Source: Mycolicibacterium fortuitum subsp. fortuitum (GTDB lineage: Bacteria; Actinomycetota; Actinomycetes; Mycobacteriales; Mycobacteriaceae). From it: a stretch of 64,000 nt of DNA. The stretch covers positions 868,001 to 932,000 of the forward strand of contig NZ_AP025518.1 of assembly GCF_022179545.1 (NCBI RefSeq), read 5' to 3'. Below, in pieces: positions 17,005 to 26,065 of the stretch. The notes under the pieces are model-generated. The model did not search any database, was not told the origin of the DNA, and worked only from the letters and a program-made list of their open reading frames with translations. The position numbers and the translations under genes were made by a program. Position 1 is the first letter of the stretch. Each line of letters opens with the position of its first letter.

Positions 17005-18081
17005 TCAGGCGAATTGGAATGCGGAGATCGGAGCTTCGTCCGGGTAGCTGCTGGGGCCGCCGAGATCGTAAGCGGCGTTCAGCGCCGCGATGAACGCCGC
17101 GTCGTGCAGCGGTTCGCCCGGCACTTCGAGTTTGATGCCCTTGCCCTTGAGGTCGTCGACCATCATTCCGATGGCCCGTTCGATCGTGATGTCGTCGGAG
17201 CCGTCCATGTTCTTCTTGAGTTCGTCGTAGTCGGAGAACACCTCGGCCGACCAGTGCACGAGGAACCGGAGTTCGTCGGTGTGGTGGCGGGCGATCACGT
17301 CTTCGCCGTTCTTCAGCAGCCATTGGTCGCGGTCCGCCGGGTCGCCGGTGAACACGGTGTCGAACGCCAGCCCTGCCGGAACCTGCTGCTCAAGTGGGCC
17401 GTTGGCTTCCCCGCGGTGCATCATCATCTCGTTCTGCACCACGACGCCGCGGTTGTTGATCGGCGGCAGCACCCTGGCGGGCGGCTTGAGCGGACCGTCT
17501 GGCCAGTAGGTGAAACCCGAACCCTCGTCGAGGGAGAACCAGGTGATCACCTGGGCCATCTTGATCAGGTAGTCGGTGAACAGGCCGGACTTGCCCATCA
17601 CGCTGCACAGCCAGGTGGGGGCGTTCTCGTGGCGGACGCCGCGGAAGCTCGGGGAGTCCAGGTGGCCGGGATCGCGGTTGGCGCACGGGCCGTTGATGTT
17701 GAACAGCATCATCTCCGGCTTGGCGTACTCGGCGTTCCAGTAACTCTTGGCCTGCTCGATGAAGCCGGCGTTGTAGAAGCAGTCATGCAGCTCGGGGTAG
17801 AGAACGGTGCCGTAGTTGGCCAGGTAACCGCGGAACGTGGGGGTGAGGAACAGATCCAGCGACGGGGTGAATCCTTCGGGGAAAGCGCCGCTCATGGTGG
17901 CCATCAGCTCGTCGGCGGAGGCGAAGTGCTGGGCGATGATCAGCTTCCACGGGCCCTGGGTGTGCACGACGTCGAGCAGTCTGCGCTTCTGGTCTTCGGT
18001 GTAGACGTCGGTGAGCTCTCGCGGCGGGGCCGCAGGACGCAGGATGTCGGACAGCGCGAGACGCTGCTCATCGGTCAGCAT
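17005..18081 (-). CDS. Putative Fe(II)/2-oxoglutarate-type oxygenase, unassigned
   Basis: A 358-aa soluble protein from ATG 18081 with GAAGGAG ribosome site. It has no signal peptide. A possible metal facial triad is His140-x-Asp142 (GHLDS) and His222 in MMMHRGEANG, with Arg223 next to it, the order seen in phytanoyl-CoA-dioxygenase-like enzymes. Several Trp/Tyr-rich stretches surround it (FTYWPDGP, TWLCSVMGKSG). Hydroxylase function is an inference from this triad; overall I cannot place it in a named family. Its neighbours (SDRs, esterase) fit a steroid hydroxylation/oxidation step. Confidence 0.6.
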   Translation of the reverse strand: MLTDEQRLALSDILRPAAPPRELTDVYTEDQKRRLLDVVHTQGPWKLIIAQHFASADELMATMSGAFPEGFTPSLDLFLTPTFRGYLANYGTVLYPELHDCFYNAGFIEQAKSYWNAEYAKPEMMLFNINGPCANRDPGHLDSPSFRGVRHENAPTWLCSVMGKSGLFTDYLIKMAQVITWFSLDEGSGFTYWPDGPLKPPARVLPPINNRGVVVQNEMMMHRGEANGPLEQQVPAGLAFDTVFTGDPADRDQWLLKNGEDVIARHHTDELRFLVHWSAEVFSDYDELKKNMDGSDDITIERAIGMMVDDLKGKGIKLEVPGEPLHDAAFIAALNAAYDLGGPSSYPDEAPISAFQFA

Positions 18082-18124
18082 GGTGATCTCCTTCGATGGT
18101 GTGGTTGTCGATTGTGGACAGCGC

Positions 18125-19105
18125 TCAAGCCTGCGAGGGTGCAGCCGTCCGTTGATCGGGAGATTCGTTGCTCCCGAGCGGGTGGGCGAACTTGGCCTTG
18201 AGCAGGGCACCGACTTCAGCCATCGCCAGGCGGCCACGCGCAGTCGTATCCGAGCGCATCAGAAACCCGTGGTACATACCGGGATAGCGGGTGAGGGTGG
18301 TCTGCACGCCGGCATCGCGCAATCTGGCCGCGTAGCGCTCGCCCCAATCTCGGATCGGGTCGCACTCCCCGGTGACGACGATTGCCGGCGGGAGGCCGCT
18401 GAGGTCTGATGCGTACGCCGGAACTTGATAGGGATCTCGTGGCACGCCACCGCGGTCGACCAGGTCGTGCATATAGACGATGTCTTCATGGCGCAGCAAC
18501 GGGGCGTTCGGCATGGAGGTGATGGACGCCGCTCCCATGTCGCGATCCAGACCTGGATACAGCAGCACCTGAGCACAAAGCTGCGGACCGCCGTGATCGC
18601 GAGCTGCCAAAGCCACTGCCGCAGCGAGGGATCCACCGGCGCTGTCGCCGACGACGGCCAGGCGGCCCGCATCTACTCCGACCTGGTCGGCATGACCGGC
18701 AATCCATTCGGTGGCCACATAGGCATCGTCGAACTGAGCAGGTGGAGGCGATTCCGGTGCCAATCGGTACTCGACGGCCACCACAGCGGCACCGCTGGCG
18801 TGCGCGAGTTCGCGGGCCAGCGGCTCGAATGAACGGTTGGAACCCATCACCAGACCACCGCCGTGCAGATACACCAGCACCGGCAACCGGGGTTCCGCGG
18901 TGGGCCGGTACAGGCGCAGCGGGATCGGACCGGCCGGGCCCCGTGCGGTCAGGTCTTCGATGCCCGCCATGGCCGGCATTTCGGGCAGAGGAGCGGATTC
19001 GAGGCCGGCCCGCACAGCCTGCAATCCGCGGGAACGCATGGGAGGCATCTCGCCGAATGAGGCGAAGCGGGCAGCTGCGTCGGGATCGAGTGGAGGATAG
19101 GTCAT
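18125..19105 (-). CDS. Alpha/beta hydrolase, hormone-sensitive-lipase (HSL) type esterase
   Basis: A 326-aa esterase with the HSL oxyanion motif YLHGGGLVMGS, nucleophile elbow GDSAGGS, acid in VTGECDPIRDWG and His in GMYHGFL. It would cleave a short-chain ester or lactone. In this cluster a substrate could be a steroid ester or a lactone made by the Baeyer-Villiger enzymes at 27753 or 45739 (inference). The gene begins 1 bp after the SDR stop, so the two are translationally linked. A second HSL-type esterase is at 33264-34187. Confidence 0.92.
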   Translation of the reverse strand: MTYPPLDPDAAARFASFGEMPPMRSRGLQAVRAGLESAPLPEMPAMAGIEDLTARGPAGPIPLRLYRPTAEPRLPVLVYLHGGGLVMGSNRSFEPLARELAHASGAAVVAVEYRLAPESPPPAQFDDAYVATEWIAGHADQVGVDAGRLAVVGDSAGGSLAAAVALAARDHGGPQLCAQVLLYPGLDRDMGAASITSMPNAPLLRHEDIVYMHDLVDRGGVPRDPYQVPAYASDLSGLPPAIVVTGECDPIRDWGERYAARLRDAGVQTTLTRYPGMYHGFLMRSDTTARGRLAMAEVGALLKAKFAHPLGSNESPDQRTAAPSQA

Positions 19106-19106
19106 T

Positions 19107-19970
19107 TCAGCTCTGCGCGGGGTCGAAGCGGCGTTCGGTCCGTAGCCGGGGAGGCTCTTGATTGCTCAAGACGCGAGCCCGTTCTGCCATCGCCGAGCCG
19201 ACGTAGTCGGGTTGGGTGAGCAGATAGAACCGCCCCTCGGCAGCTTGCTCGAAAACCACTTCGGCGGCGGCAAGCGGATCCATCGCCTCGGCTTTGATGT
19301 CGAGCATCGCGGCGCGTTGTCCCTCGGCGGCACCGGTGTCCCCGGAGTCCACTCCGCCGGCCGACTCGAAGATCTCGGAGACCACGGCCCCGGGCAGCAC
19401 CGCCTGCACGTGCACATGGTGGTCATGGCCGGCGGTCTGCACCTCCAGATGCAGACACTCGGTCAGCGCCAGGACCGCGTGCTTGCTCATGATGTAGGGC
19501 GCCTGCAGCGGAACGACGGCGACTCCACCGATCGAGGACAGGTTCCAGACCCACGCCGGGGCGTCGGTCGCCATCATCTTGGGCACGAATGCCCGGATCC
19601 CGTGGAAGACGCCGCTGATGTTGATGTCGACGACGCGCTGCCAGTTGGACACCGGGGTGTCCCAGAGATAACCGAACTGCTCGACACCGGCGTTGTTCAC
19701 CAGCAACCGAACCGGCCCGACGTCGCGGTAGACCTCCTCGGCCATCGCCTGCACCGCGTCGGCATCACGCACGTCACAGACCACGGCGACAGCAGACCCG
19801 CCGGCGGCGACGATCTCGTCGCGCAAGTCCGCGACGGCAGCCGCGTTGACGTCGGCCAGCACCACGGTCATGCCGAGCCGGCTGGCATGCCGCGCCAGGC
19901 CGGCGCCGATACCGGCGCCGGCGCCGGTGATGACCGCGATGCCGCCGCCGAAGACGTCGCGCGCGTTCAC
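19107..19970 (-). CDS. Short-chain dehydrogenase/reductase
   Basis: A 287-aa classical SDR with TGAGAGIG (15-22), NNAG in VNNAGVEQFG, catalytic Ser in NLSSIGG and active-site YIMSK. Asp after the second strand (VVLADVN) suggests NAD(H). The C-terminal extension (RARVLSNQEPPRLRTERRF) exceeds the classical length. The start ATG overlaps the stop of the upstream SnoaL gene (ATGA). Substrate is not readable; an alcohol or hydroxysteroid oxidation is likely from context. Confidence 0.9.
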   Translation of the reverse strand: MNARDVFGGGIAVITGAGAGIGAGLARHASRLGMTVVLADVNAAAVADLRDEIVAAGGSAVAVVCDVRDADAVQAMAEEVYRDVGPVRLLVNNAGVEQFGYLWDTPVSNWQRVVDINISGVFHGIRAFVPKMMATDAPAWVWNLSSIGGVAVVPLQAPYIMSKHAVLALTECLHLEVQTAGHDHHVHVQAVLPGAVVSEIFESAGGVDSGDTGAAEGQRAAMLDIKAEAMDPLAAAEVVFEQAAEGRFYLLTQPDYVGSAMAERARVLSNQEPPRLRTERRFDPAQS

Positions 19971-20458
19971 GCCGTCGGTGCGGCGGCGGCCGCAGCCTTG
20001 GCGGTGTGCTCGGCGAGCGGGATCGAGTCCTCAGCGTCGAGCACCACCGTCATCGAGGTGAAGACCAGTCCCTCGGGCGACCGCCGGATTCCGGCGTCCA
20101 CCACTCCACTGGAGACGGCGAACGGCACGTTGTTGGTGATCTGGTTGACGTACAGATAGAAGCGGACGTTGGTGACCTCACCCTCGACGCCGGTGCGGAA
20201 CATGTTGGTGGCGTGATGACGGCAGGGGTAGGGGTTCTCGTTGCGGTGCTCGCGGAGCCAGGCCCGGGTCTCCACACCGCCGTGCAACTCGGCGGCCAAC
20301 AGATGCTCGAACGGACAATTGCCGGAATCCGAGCGGCTCAGGTACTCCATCTCGTCGGCGATCCGGGCGTCGACTTCCGCGAAGTCACCCTGGTCGTAGT
20401 GGTACCAGAAGCCTGCGATGAACTCCTGAATTTCGGACAGCGCGATCTCGTTGCTCAT
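19967..20458 (-). CDS. SnoaL-like (NTF2-fold) protein
   Basis: A 163-aa protein of the NTF2 superfamily: FIAGFWYHYDQGDFAEVDARIADEMEYLSRSD at the N-terminus, central HHATNMFRTGVEGEVTNVRFYLYVNQITNN and strand FTSMTVVLDAE, with an Ala-rich tail. Such proteins catalyse isomerisation, dehydration or act as hydroxylase small subunits. It heads the second minus-strand transcript unit (SnoaL, SDR, esterase and probably onward), 40-odd bases downstream of the regulon motif copy 2. Confidence 0.82.
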   Translation of the reverse strand: MSNEIALSEIQEFIAGFWYHYDQGDFAEVDARIADEMEYLSRSDSGNCPFEHLLAAELHGGVETRAWLREHRNENPYPCRHHATNMFRTGVEGEVTNVRFYLYVNQITNNVPFAVSSGVVDAGIRRSPEGLVFTSMTVVLDAEDSIPLAEHTAKAAAAAAPTA

Positions 20459-20505
20459 GCCTGGCAGTCAACTCCGGATGTGAGGCCGCTGACAGCACCC
20501 TGACC

Positions 20506-20519
20506 GTTGAGTGGAACAC
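20506..20519 (+). promoter_or_regulatory. Shared steroid-regulon motif, copy 2 (SnoaL-SDR operon)
   Basis: GTTGAGTGGAACAC, one base different from copy 1 at 11696. It lies in the only sizeable gap (78 bp) of the long minus-strand run, 48 bases upstream of the SnoaL start, which suggests that a separate promoter begins here. Confidence 0.5.
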
Positions 20520-20536
20520 CACCACCGACCCGGCGG

Positions 20537-21601
20537 CTAGCTTCCGTCGCTGATCAACCCCCAGAGGCGTTGTCCTCCAGCGGCAACAGCCGCAGCGGCC
20601 ACCTGGCGATCCCAGAAGCGCACCGAACCGTACTCCGAACGCCAGGCCAGCGCGGCCCTGGTGTAGGTATGGAGCCGATGCTCGTGAGTGGTGCCGATCG
20701 CCCCATGCACCTGATGGGCGTTGCGCACCACCACCGACGCCGCATGGCCGACGCATGATCGGGCCGTCGCGATCTGGAAACCCAGATGTGTTGACTGCCA
20801 ATCGGTATCGGTGGCCGAGCGGAGCGCCGATTCAGTGGCGGCCCGGGCCAACGCAGCTTCGGCCGCGGCGTCCGAGATCAGATTCTGGATGGCCTGGAAC
20901 TTGGCCAGCGGTCGTCCGAACTGCACACGTGATGCCACGTGCTCTACCGACATAGTCACGGCGCCGTCGAGTGCGGCGCACACCTGGATCGCTCGGACCA
21001 TCGCCGATTTTCGGACGAGTCGCTCGACCAGCTCAGCATGAACCGGATGGCCGCTGATTCTTGATACGTCGACGCTGATGACGTCTCGTGGCTCACCGAT
21101 CAGATTGGTGCCGGTGGTGAACGACAGCTCGGCGGTGTCGAACTCGCAGAGCCGGTACTCGTCGCCTACCGGCCAGAGTACGACGACCCGTTGCGCCTCG
21201 CCGGCCCATGGCACCGCGGTGGTAGCACCGCCGTCCCGAGGCTGCACGCAAACCGTCCGTACCGCGTCGTCGACGGGCAGATCAAGGGCCTCCAGCAACC
21301 AGCACGCCAACAGGTCGTGTTCGGCAAGGGGAACGCGCACACCGTGGCGGACTGCGGCAGTGAGCAACTCGGCGGCCTCGTACCAGCCTGCGCCGCTGCC
21401 GCCGTTGTCCTCCGCACCGGTCAACCGGACGAGGCCCAGCGAGTCGAGGCGCTGCCACAGCGCGCGGTCGTACTCGACGCGTACGCCGGCCGCGGCGAGA
21501 ACGCCGCCCTGCCGGTAATCGGAGAAGACCCCGTCCATCATGGCGACCAGGTCCGGGTCTACCACGGCCGGTGTCTTCGAGGCCAGTTCGGTCGTGTTCA
21601 T
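20537..21601 (-). CDS. Acyl-CoA dehydrogenase, degenerate-subunit type (FadE)
   Basis: A 354-aa ACAD-fold protein. The C-terminal helical domain is conserved (ASRVQFGRPLAKFQAIQNLISDAAAEAALARAATESA and the IGTTHEHRLHTYTRAALAWR end region), whereas the N-terminal and beta-barrel domains are divergent and the flavin-binding signature is weak. It overlaps the next FadE gene by four bases (ATGA). In actinobacterial steroid catabolism such pairs form alpha2beta2 heterotetramers with FAD on one subunit type. This is likely the non-canonical subunit partnering 21598-22713. Confidence 0.88.
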   Translation of the reverse strand: MNTTELASKTPAVVDPDLVAMMDGVFSDYRQGGVLAAAGVRVEYDRALWQRLDSLGLVRLTGAEDNGGSGAGWYEAAELLTAAVRHGVRVPLAEHDLLACWLLEALDLPVDDAVRTVCVQPRDGGATTAVPWAGEAQRVVVLWPVGDEYRLCEFDTAELSFTTGTNLIGEPRDVISVDVSRISGHPVHAELVERLVRKSAMVRAIQVCAALDGAVTMSVEHVASRVQFGRPLAKFQAIQNLISDAAAEAALARAATESALRSATDTDWQSTHLGFQIATARSCVGHAASVVVRNAHQVHGAIGTTHEHRLHTYTRAALAWRSEYGSVRFWDRQVAAAAVAAGGQRLWGLISDGS

Positions 21602-22713
21602 CGCAAGCCCAATCCCCGCGCGATGACACCGCGCAGCACTTCGTTGGTTCCGCCGCGCAACGTGAAGCCGGGGCGTTGATCCACCGCGGCGCCCACTAGT
21701 TCGGTCCATTCCGGGTTCTTGTGGGTGTCGTGTCCGGTCCGCTGGTCGGCGAATTCCGCGATGTCACCCTCGAGGGTGGTTCCGAGGACCTTGACCACGG
21801 CGGCAGGCACATCGGGGTTTTCGCCGCGCTGTAGCGCGCCGGCCACTGCCGTGGACATGTGATGCAGACCGGCGACACGTGCAATCAACCGCCCGAGTTC
21901 GGGTTCGGACGATTCGTTTTGCCCGGCAAGGAGTTCAACGGATCCGGTGAGCAGCGGGAAGGTTGACAGGAATCGCTCTGGGCCACTGCGCTCGAAGCCC
22001 AGTTCGGAGGTCACCTGGGACCAGCCGTTGCCGATCTCGCCGAAGACCATGGAGTCGGGGACGAACACCTCGTCGAGTACGACCTCGTTGAAGTGGTGGC
22101 CCCCGTTCATCGAGACGATGGGCCGGACGTCGGCACCCGGTGCCTTCAGGTCAACGATGAACTGGCTCAGGCCCGCGTGCCGATGCGCCGGATCCACCGG
22201 CTCGGTACGGGCCAGCACAATGAACGCGTGCGCGCGGTGCGCCCCCGACGTCCACACCTTGGTGCCGGTGATCGACCAGCCGCCCTCGGCGCGCGACGCG
22301 CGGGTGCGAACGCTGGCGAGGTCCGAGCCTGAATCCGGCTCGCTCATTCCGATACCGAAAAAGCACTCGCCGCGCACGATGCGGGGAAGGTATGTCGACT
22401 TCTGGTCTTCTGTGCCGTATTTCAACAGCGATGGCACGATTTGCCGGTCGGCGATCCAGTGTGCGGCCACGGGTGCCCCTGCGGCCAGCAGTTCCTCGGT
22501 GACGACGAACCGTTCGTCGAAGGAACGTCCATGGCCGCCGTACTGCGCGGGGACAGTCATGCCCAGCCACCCGCGCCGGGCCAGTTCAGCGGTGAAGTTC
22601 TCGTCCCATCCGCACAGCCAGGAGTCCACCGATGGCGTGAAAGCGCCCGCGGCCAGCTGTTCCGCGAGGAACTCTCGTACTTGGCGGCGCAATTCGAAGT
22701 GTGAGTCGCTCAC
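21598..22713 (-). CDS. Acyl-CoA dehydrogenase (FadE)
   Basis: A 371-aa flavoenzyme with FFGIGMSEPDSGSDLASVRT (FAD/substrate loop), WSITGTKVWTSGAHRAHAFIVLART and the end region TLRGGTNEVLRGVIARGLGLR. It oxidises an acyl-CoA to the enoyl-CoA. The GTG start at 22713 overlaps the enoyl-CoA hydratase stop (GTGA). Together with the adjacent FadE and hydratase it gives two consecutive beta-oxidation steps on a steroid side chain or ring-derived acid (substrate inferred). Confidence 0.92.
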   Translation of the reverse strand: MSDSHFELRRQVREFLAEQLAAGAFTPSVDSWLCGWDENFTAELARRGWLGMTVPAQYGGHGRSFDERFVVTEELLAAGAPVAAHWIADRQIVPSLLKYGTEDQKSTYLPRIVRGECFFGIGMSEPDSGSDLASVRTRASRAEGGWSITGTKVWTSGAHRAHAFIVLARTEPVDPAHRHAGLSQFIVDLKAPGADVRPIVSMNGGHHFNEVVLDEVFVPDSMVFGEIGNGWSQVTSELGFERSGPERFLSTFPLLTGSVELLAGQNESSEPELGRLIARVAGLHHMSTAVAGALQRGENPDVPAAVVKVLGTTLEGDIAEFADQRTGHDTHKNPEWTELVGAAVDQRPGFTLRGGTNEVLRGVIARGLGLR

Positions 22714-23486
22714 GTCGTTCTCCACTTCGCGATCCGCTGCTGATGTTCGGGGTCGTGGTGGGCCAGCGGCTGCATCGCCGCGGCCATGGCCAGCGTCGAC
22801 TCGAGTGACCCGGAAATTGATTCCTGCAGCAGCCGTTTGGCCATTCGCAGGGCATGTGGCGGGTTGACGGTGATCCGGTCGGCGAGGGTACGTGCCTCGG
22901 ACAGCAGTTCGTCGTGCGCCACCACCCGGCTCACCAACCCCCATTCCAGGGCAGTGGCCGCATCGATGCGCTCCCCGGTGAAGGTCATCTCGGCGGCACG
23001 GGCGTAGCCGACGGCGCGGGGTAGGAACCATGCCCCTCCGTCGCCCGGGATCAATCCGAGCTGCACGAAGCTCTCGGCGAATGAGGCCCGCTCCGAGGCG
23101 ATCCGGATGTCGCACATCATGGCCAGGTCGCAGCCGGCCCCGATGGCCGCACCGTTGACCGCGGCAATCAGCGGCACCTCGAGGCGCCCGAGCGCACGGG
23201 GAATCCGTTGGATCCCGTCGATGTAGGCCCGTCGCTGGTCGATGGCGTCGAGCCCGAACATGCCCTGCCGGTCGGCCATCTCCTTGACGTTGCCGCCTGC
23301 CGAGAAGATCTTGCCGGCACCGGTGAGGATGACGGCGGATATCGAGTTGTCCCGGTTCGCCGCGTCGACTCCGGCCTCGAATGCCGCGATGACGTCCTTG
23401 TCGGTGATGGCGTTACCGACCTCGGGCAGATTGATCGTCCAGATCTGCACCGGTCCATCGGTGTGGACGTTCAGCGGTGAACTCAC
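22710..23486 (-). CDS. Enoyl-CoA hydratase/isomerase (EchA)
   Basis: A 258-aa crotonase-fold protein with oxyanion-hole segments FSAGGNVKEM and AAVNGAAIGAGCDLAMMCDIRIASE and the downstream FVQLGLIPGDGGAWFLPR. The second catalytic acid position holds Asp in PGDGG, whereas the first Glu region reads NGAAIGAGCD, so it may be a hydratase or an isomerase. It overlaps both neighbours by 4 bp, showing tight coupling to ALDH and FadE. Confidence 0.92.
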   Translation of the reverse strand: MSSPLNVHTDGPVQIWTINLPEVGNAITDKDVIAAFEAGVDAANRDNSISAVILTGAGKIFSAGGNVKEMADRQGMFGLDAIDQRRAYIDGIQRIPRALGRLEVPLIAAVNGAAIGAGCDLAMMCDIRIASERASFAESFVQLGLIPGDGGAWFLPRAVGYARAAEMTFTGERIDAATALEWGLVSRVVAHDELLSEARTLADRITVNPPHALRMAKRLLQESISGSLESTLAMAAAMQPLAHHDPEHQQRIAKWRTT

Positions 23487-24907
23487 GCGCGCTCCTTGAG
23501 CTGAAGAGATTTGGTCTGCAGGTATTCCTCGAAGCCGAACCGCCCCAGTTCGCGGCCGATCCCGGACTTTTTGTAGCCACCGAACGGAGCAGACGGGTTG
23601 TAGGCGCCGCCGTTGATGTCGAGCTGTCCGGTGTGCACCCGGCGGGCGAAATCGATCGCTTCGTCGTCGCTGCCGGCCCAGACCGCACCCGAGAGTCCGT
23701 AGGGGGTGCCGTTGGCGATGCGCAAGGCGTCATCGGCGTCGGTGTAGGGGGTGATGGCCAGTACCGGGCCGAACACCTCTTCCTGACCCAGTTCGGAGTC
23801 CGGATCGACGTCCGCGAAAACCGTGGGCGCCAGGAAGAACCCGACGTCCCGGATGGGCTCGGCCCCACCCACCAGGAGTCGGGCACCGTCACGCTGGGCG
23901 CGTTCGATAAACCCACGCACTGTGTCGAACTGCGACCGTGACGCCGACGGTCCGATACGAGTCGCCGGGTCACGCGGGTCGCCCACGGTGTAGCGCGACA
24001 CCGCGGATTCGACCAGGTCCAATGCCTCGTCGTAACGGCTCTGCGGCACCAGCATCCGGGTCCACGCCATACAGGTCTGGCCTCCGTTGAGGAATGCGTT
24101 GCCGACCCCGACCTTCACGGCGGTAGCCAGGTCGGCGCCCTCGAGGATTACGTTGGCCGACTTGCCCCCGAGTTCCAGAGCCACCTTCTTGATCGTCTGT
24201 CCGGCCAGTTCGCCCACCCGTGCGCCGACCCCTGTCGACCCGGTGAACGAGACGAAATCGACGTCCGGGTGTGCGGCGATGTGCTCGCCGATCACCCGGC
24301 CGGGGCCCGACACCAGGTTGATCGTCCCGGGCGGCAGGCCCGCGTCCTCACAGGCTTCGACGAATGCGAAGACCGACAGCGGGGCTTCGTTGCTGGGCTT
24401 CAGCACGACGGTGCAGCCGGCGGCGATGGCCGGTACCACCTTCGCGACCACCTGGTAGAGCGGGTAATTCCATGGGGTGATGGCACCGACCACACCGTAG
24501 GGTTCGCGCAGCACCAGCGAGTTGCCGATGCGCTCTTCGAACTCGAAGGTGTCCAGCACTTCGGCAAACCCCTTGGCCACCGCGAGCGGCACCTGGGTTT
24601 GCACCGACTGTGAGATACGCACGGGCGCACCCATTTCCGCGGTGATCAGTTCGGCGATCTCGGGCAATCGCTTTTCCATCGCGGCGATGACGCGATCCAG
24701 CCGCTCACGGCGCTCGGCCACCGAGATCAGCGGATCGAACGCGCGCCGCGCCGCTGTCACGGCAGCGTCGACATCGGCGGCGCTGCCGTTGGGCACGTGG
24801 CCGATCACGTTTTCGGTGGCCGGGTCGACGACGTCGATAACCCCGCTTTCCGAAGGGGTGGTCCATCGGCCGTCGATGAACAGTTTGTCGTGTTCGAATG
24901 TGGGCAC
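23483..24907 (-). CDS. NAD(P)-dependent aldehyde dehydrogenase
   Basis: A 474-aa ALDH. The catalytic Cys is in NGGQTCMAWTR and the general base Glu in VALELGGKSANV; FTGSTGVGARV is the nucleotide-binding turn, and PWNYPL and EVFGPVLAI are typical blocks. It would oxidise an aldehyde to an acid, which the downstream-encoded acyl-CoA synthetase in the same run could activate. Start ATG 24907. Adjacent to the zinc ADH (27-bp gap), so an alcohol-aldehyde-acid-CoA sequence is encoded in order. Confidence 0.95.
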   Translation of the reverse strand: MPTFEHDKLFIDGRWTTPSESGVIDVVDPATENVIGHVPNGSAADVDAAVTAARRAFDPLISVAERRERLDRVIAAMEKRLPEIAELITAEMGAPVRISQSVQTQVPLAVAKGFAEVLDTFEFEERIGNSLVLREPYGVVGAITPWNYPLYQVVAKVVPAIAAGCTVVLKPSNEAPLSVFAFVEACEDAGLPPGTINLVSGPGRVIGEHIAAHPDVDFVSFTGSTGVGARVGELAGQTIKKVALELGGKSANVILEGADLATAVKVGVGNAFLNGGQTCMAWTRMLVPQSRYDEALDLVESAVSRYTVGDPRDPATRIGPSASRSQFDTVRGFIERAQRDGARLLVGGAEPIRDVGFFLAPTVFADVDPDSELGQEEVFGPVLAITPYTDADDALRIANGTPYGLSGAVWAGSDDEAIDFARRVHTGQLDINGGAYNPSAPFGGYKKSGIGRELGRFGFEEYLQTKSLQLKERA

Positions 24908-24934
24908 GGGTCGTCCTTACATCTGGAGGAGGGC

Positions 24935-26053
24935 TCAGGGGATCAGGCTGGCGCGGATATCGCGCTTGCCGTCGGCTGCGGTGAACGCGGCATTGATGTC
25001 GTCGAGTGAGTAGGACGCTGCGGCAAGCCGATCGAACGGCAGCTGGTGCTGGTAGCGGTCCAGGAAGGTCAGCGCACGGGACAGCACGGCCGGGTCGTAG
25101 AGCGAGACGCCCACCATGGTCTTGTTCGTGAAGACGAAACGTGATGGGTCGAACTCGAACGTTTTGCCGATGTTGATATTGCCGATCTCGACGTACCGGC
25201 CGAACTGGGCGAGCATCTGCAGCCCCTCGTCGATTGCCGACGGATGACCGACAACCTCGACCACCACGTCGGCCCCTTGGCCTTCAGTCAGTGCTCGCAC
25301 CGCCTTCGCCCTCTCCTTCGGAGTGGACACCTCGTTGAGATCGATTACCGAGTCGGCGCCGAATGCTGTTGCCAGCTCCAACCGCTCGGGGACGCCGTCG
25401 ATGGCGATCACGTTGGCTGCCCCGCGCGCCTTGGCGACCGCCACTGCGTAAAGGCCCAGGGCGCCTGCCCCCTGCACCACGACGTGTTCGCCGAGCTGCA
25501 GGTCGACCCGTTCCAGGCCGTACATCACCTGTGACAGGGCACAGTTGGCGCCCGCGGCGATGTCGTCGCTGACCGAGTCGGGCACGGTGTAGACCACCGC
25601 CCCGGCCGGGAGCAGGTAGTAGTCGCCGTAGCCTCCGACGAAATACGGGGGTTCGTCAGCGCGGCCCAGCATCGCCATCTTGAGGTTCAGGCAGGCGTTG
25701 CGCCGTCCGGCCAGGCAGTTACGGCATTGGTGGCAGCAGTAGAAATACGGGAACACCACCCGGGTGCCCTCGCTCAGAGGTTTGCCGTTGGAATCGGCGG
25801 TCACGCCTTCACCTAAAAGCTCAACAGCGCCGACCATTTCGTGCCCCAGCACGGTGGGTAGCTGCCCGCCCAGGCCGCGAGTCGCGAAGGTGCCGTGCCA
25901 GGCGTGTACGTCCGACCCGCAGATGTTCGCTCGTAGGACGCGGATCAGAATTTCCCCGGGCCCGACGTCGGGCAGGGGCACGGACTCGATCAGAAATGGT
26001 CTGCCTGGCTCGTCGAAGCGCGCGATGCGTCCGGTCCGAGAGGTGCTGGCCAA
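24935..26053 (-). CDS. Zinc-dependent alcohol dehydrogenase (MDR)
   Basis: A 372-aa medium-chain dehydrogenase. The catalytic zinc ligands are Cys in ANICGSDVHAWH and His in LGHEMVG; the structural zinc lobe is CCHQCRNCLAGRRNAC. The Rossmann motif VVQGAGALGLYAVAVAKA is followed by VIAIDG, whose Asp indicates NAD+. It would oxidise a primary or secondary alcohol whose product the next gene's ALDH could use. Twelve bases downstream of the acyl-CoA synthetase. Confidence 0.93.
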   Translation of the reverse strand: MASTSRTGRIARFDEPGRPFLIESVPLPDVGPGEILIRVLRANICGSDVHAWHGTFATRGLGGQLPTVLGHEMVGAVELLGEGVTADSNGKPLSEGTRVVFPYFYCCHQCRNCLAGRRNACLNLKMAMLGRADEPPYFVGGYGDYYLLPAGAVVYTVPDSVSDDIAAGANCALSQVMYGLERVDLQLGEHVVVQGAGALGLYAVAVAKARGAANVIAIDGVPERLELATAFGADSVIDLNEVSTPKERAKAVRALTEGQGADVVVEVVGHPSAIDEGLQMLAQFGRYVEIGNINIGKTFEFDPSRFVFTNKTMVGVSLYDPAVLSRALTFLDRYQHQLPFDRLAAASYSLDDINAAFTAADGKRDIRASLIP

Positions 26054-26065
26054 CGGAGTGTCCCT

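Noticed and set aside
15742..20458. SnoaL-like proteins at 15742 and 19967 as ketosteroid isomerases
   Set aside because: They lack the Tyr/Asp/Asp set that is clear in the 40400-40780 protein, so only the fold is claimed.
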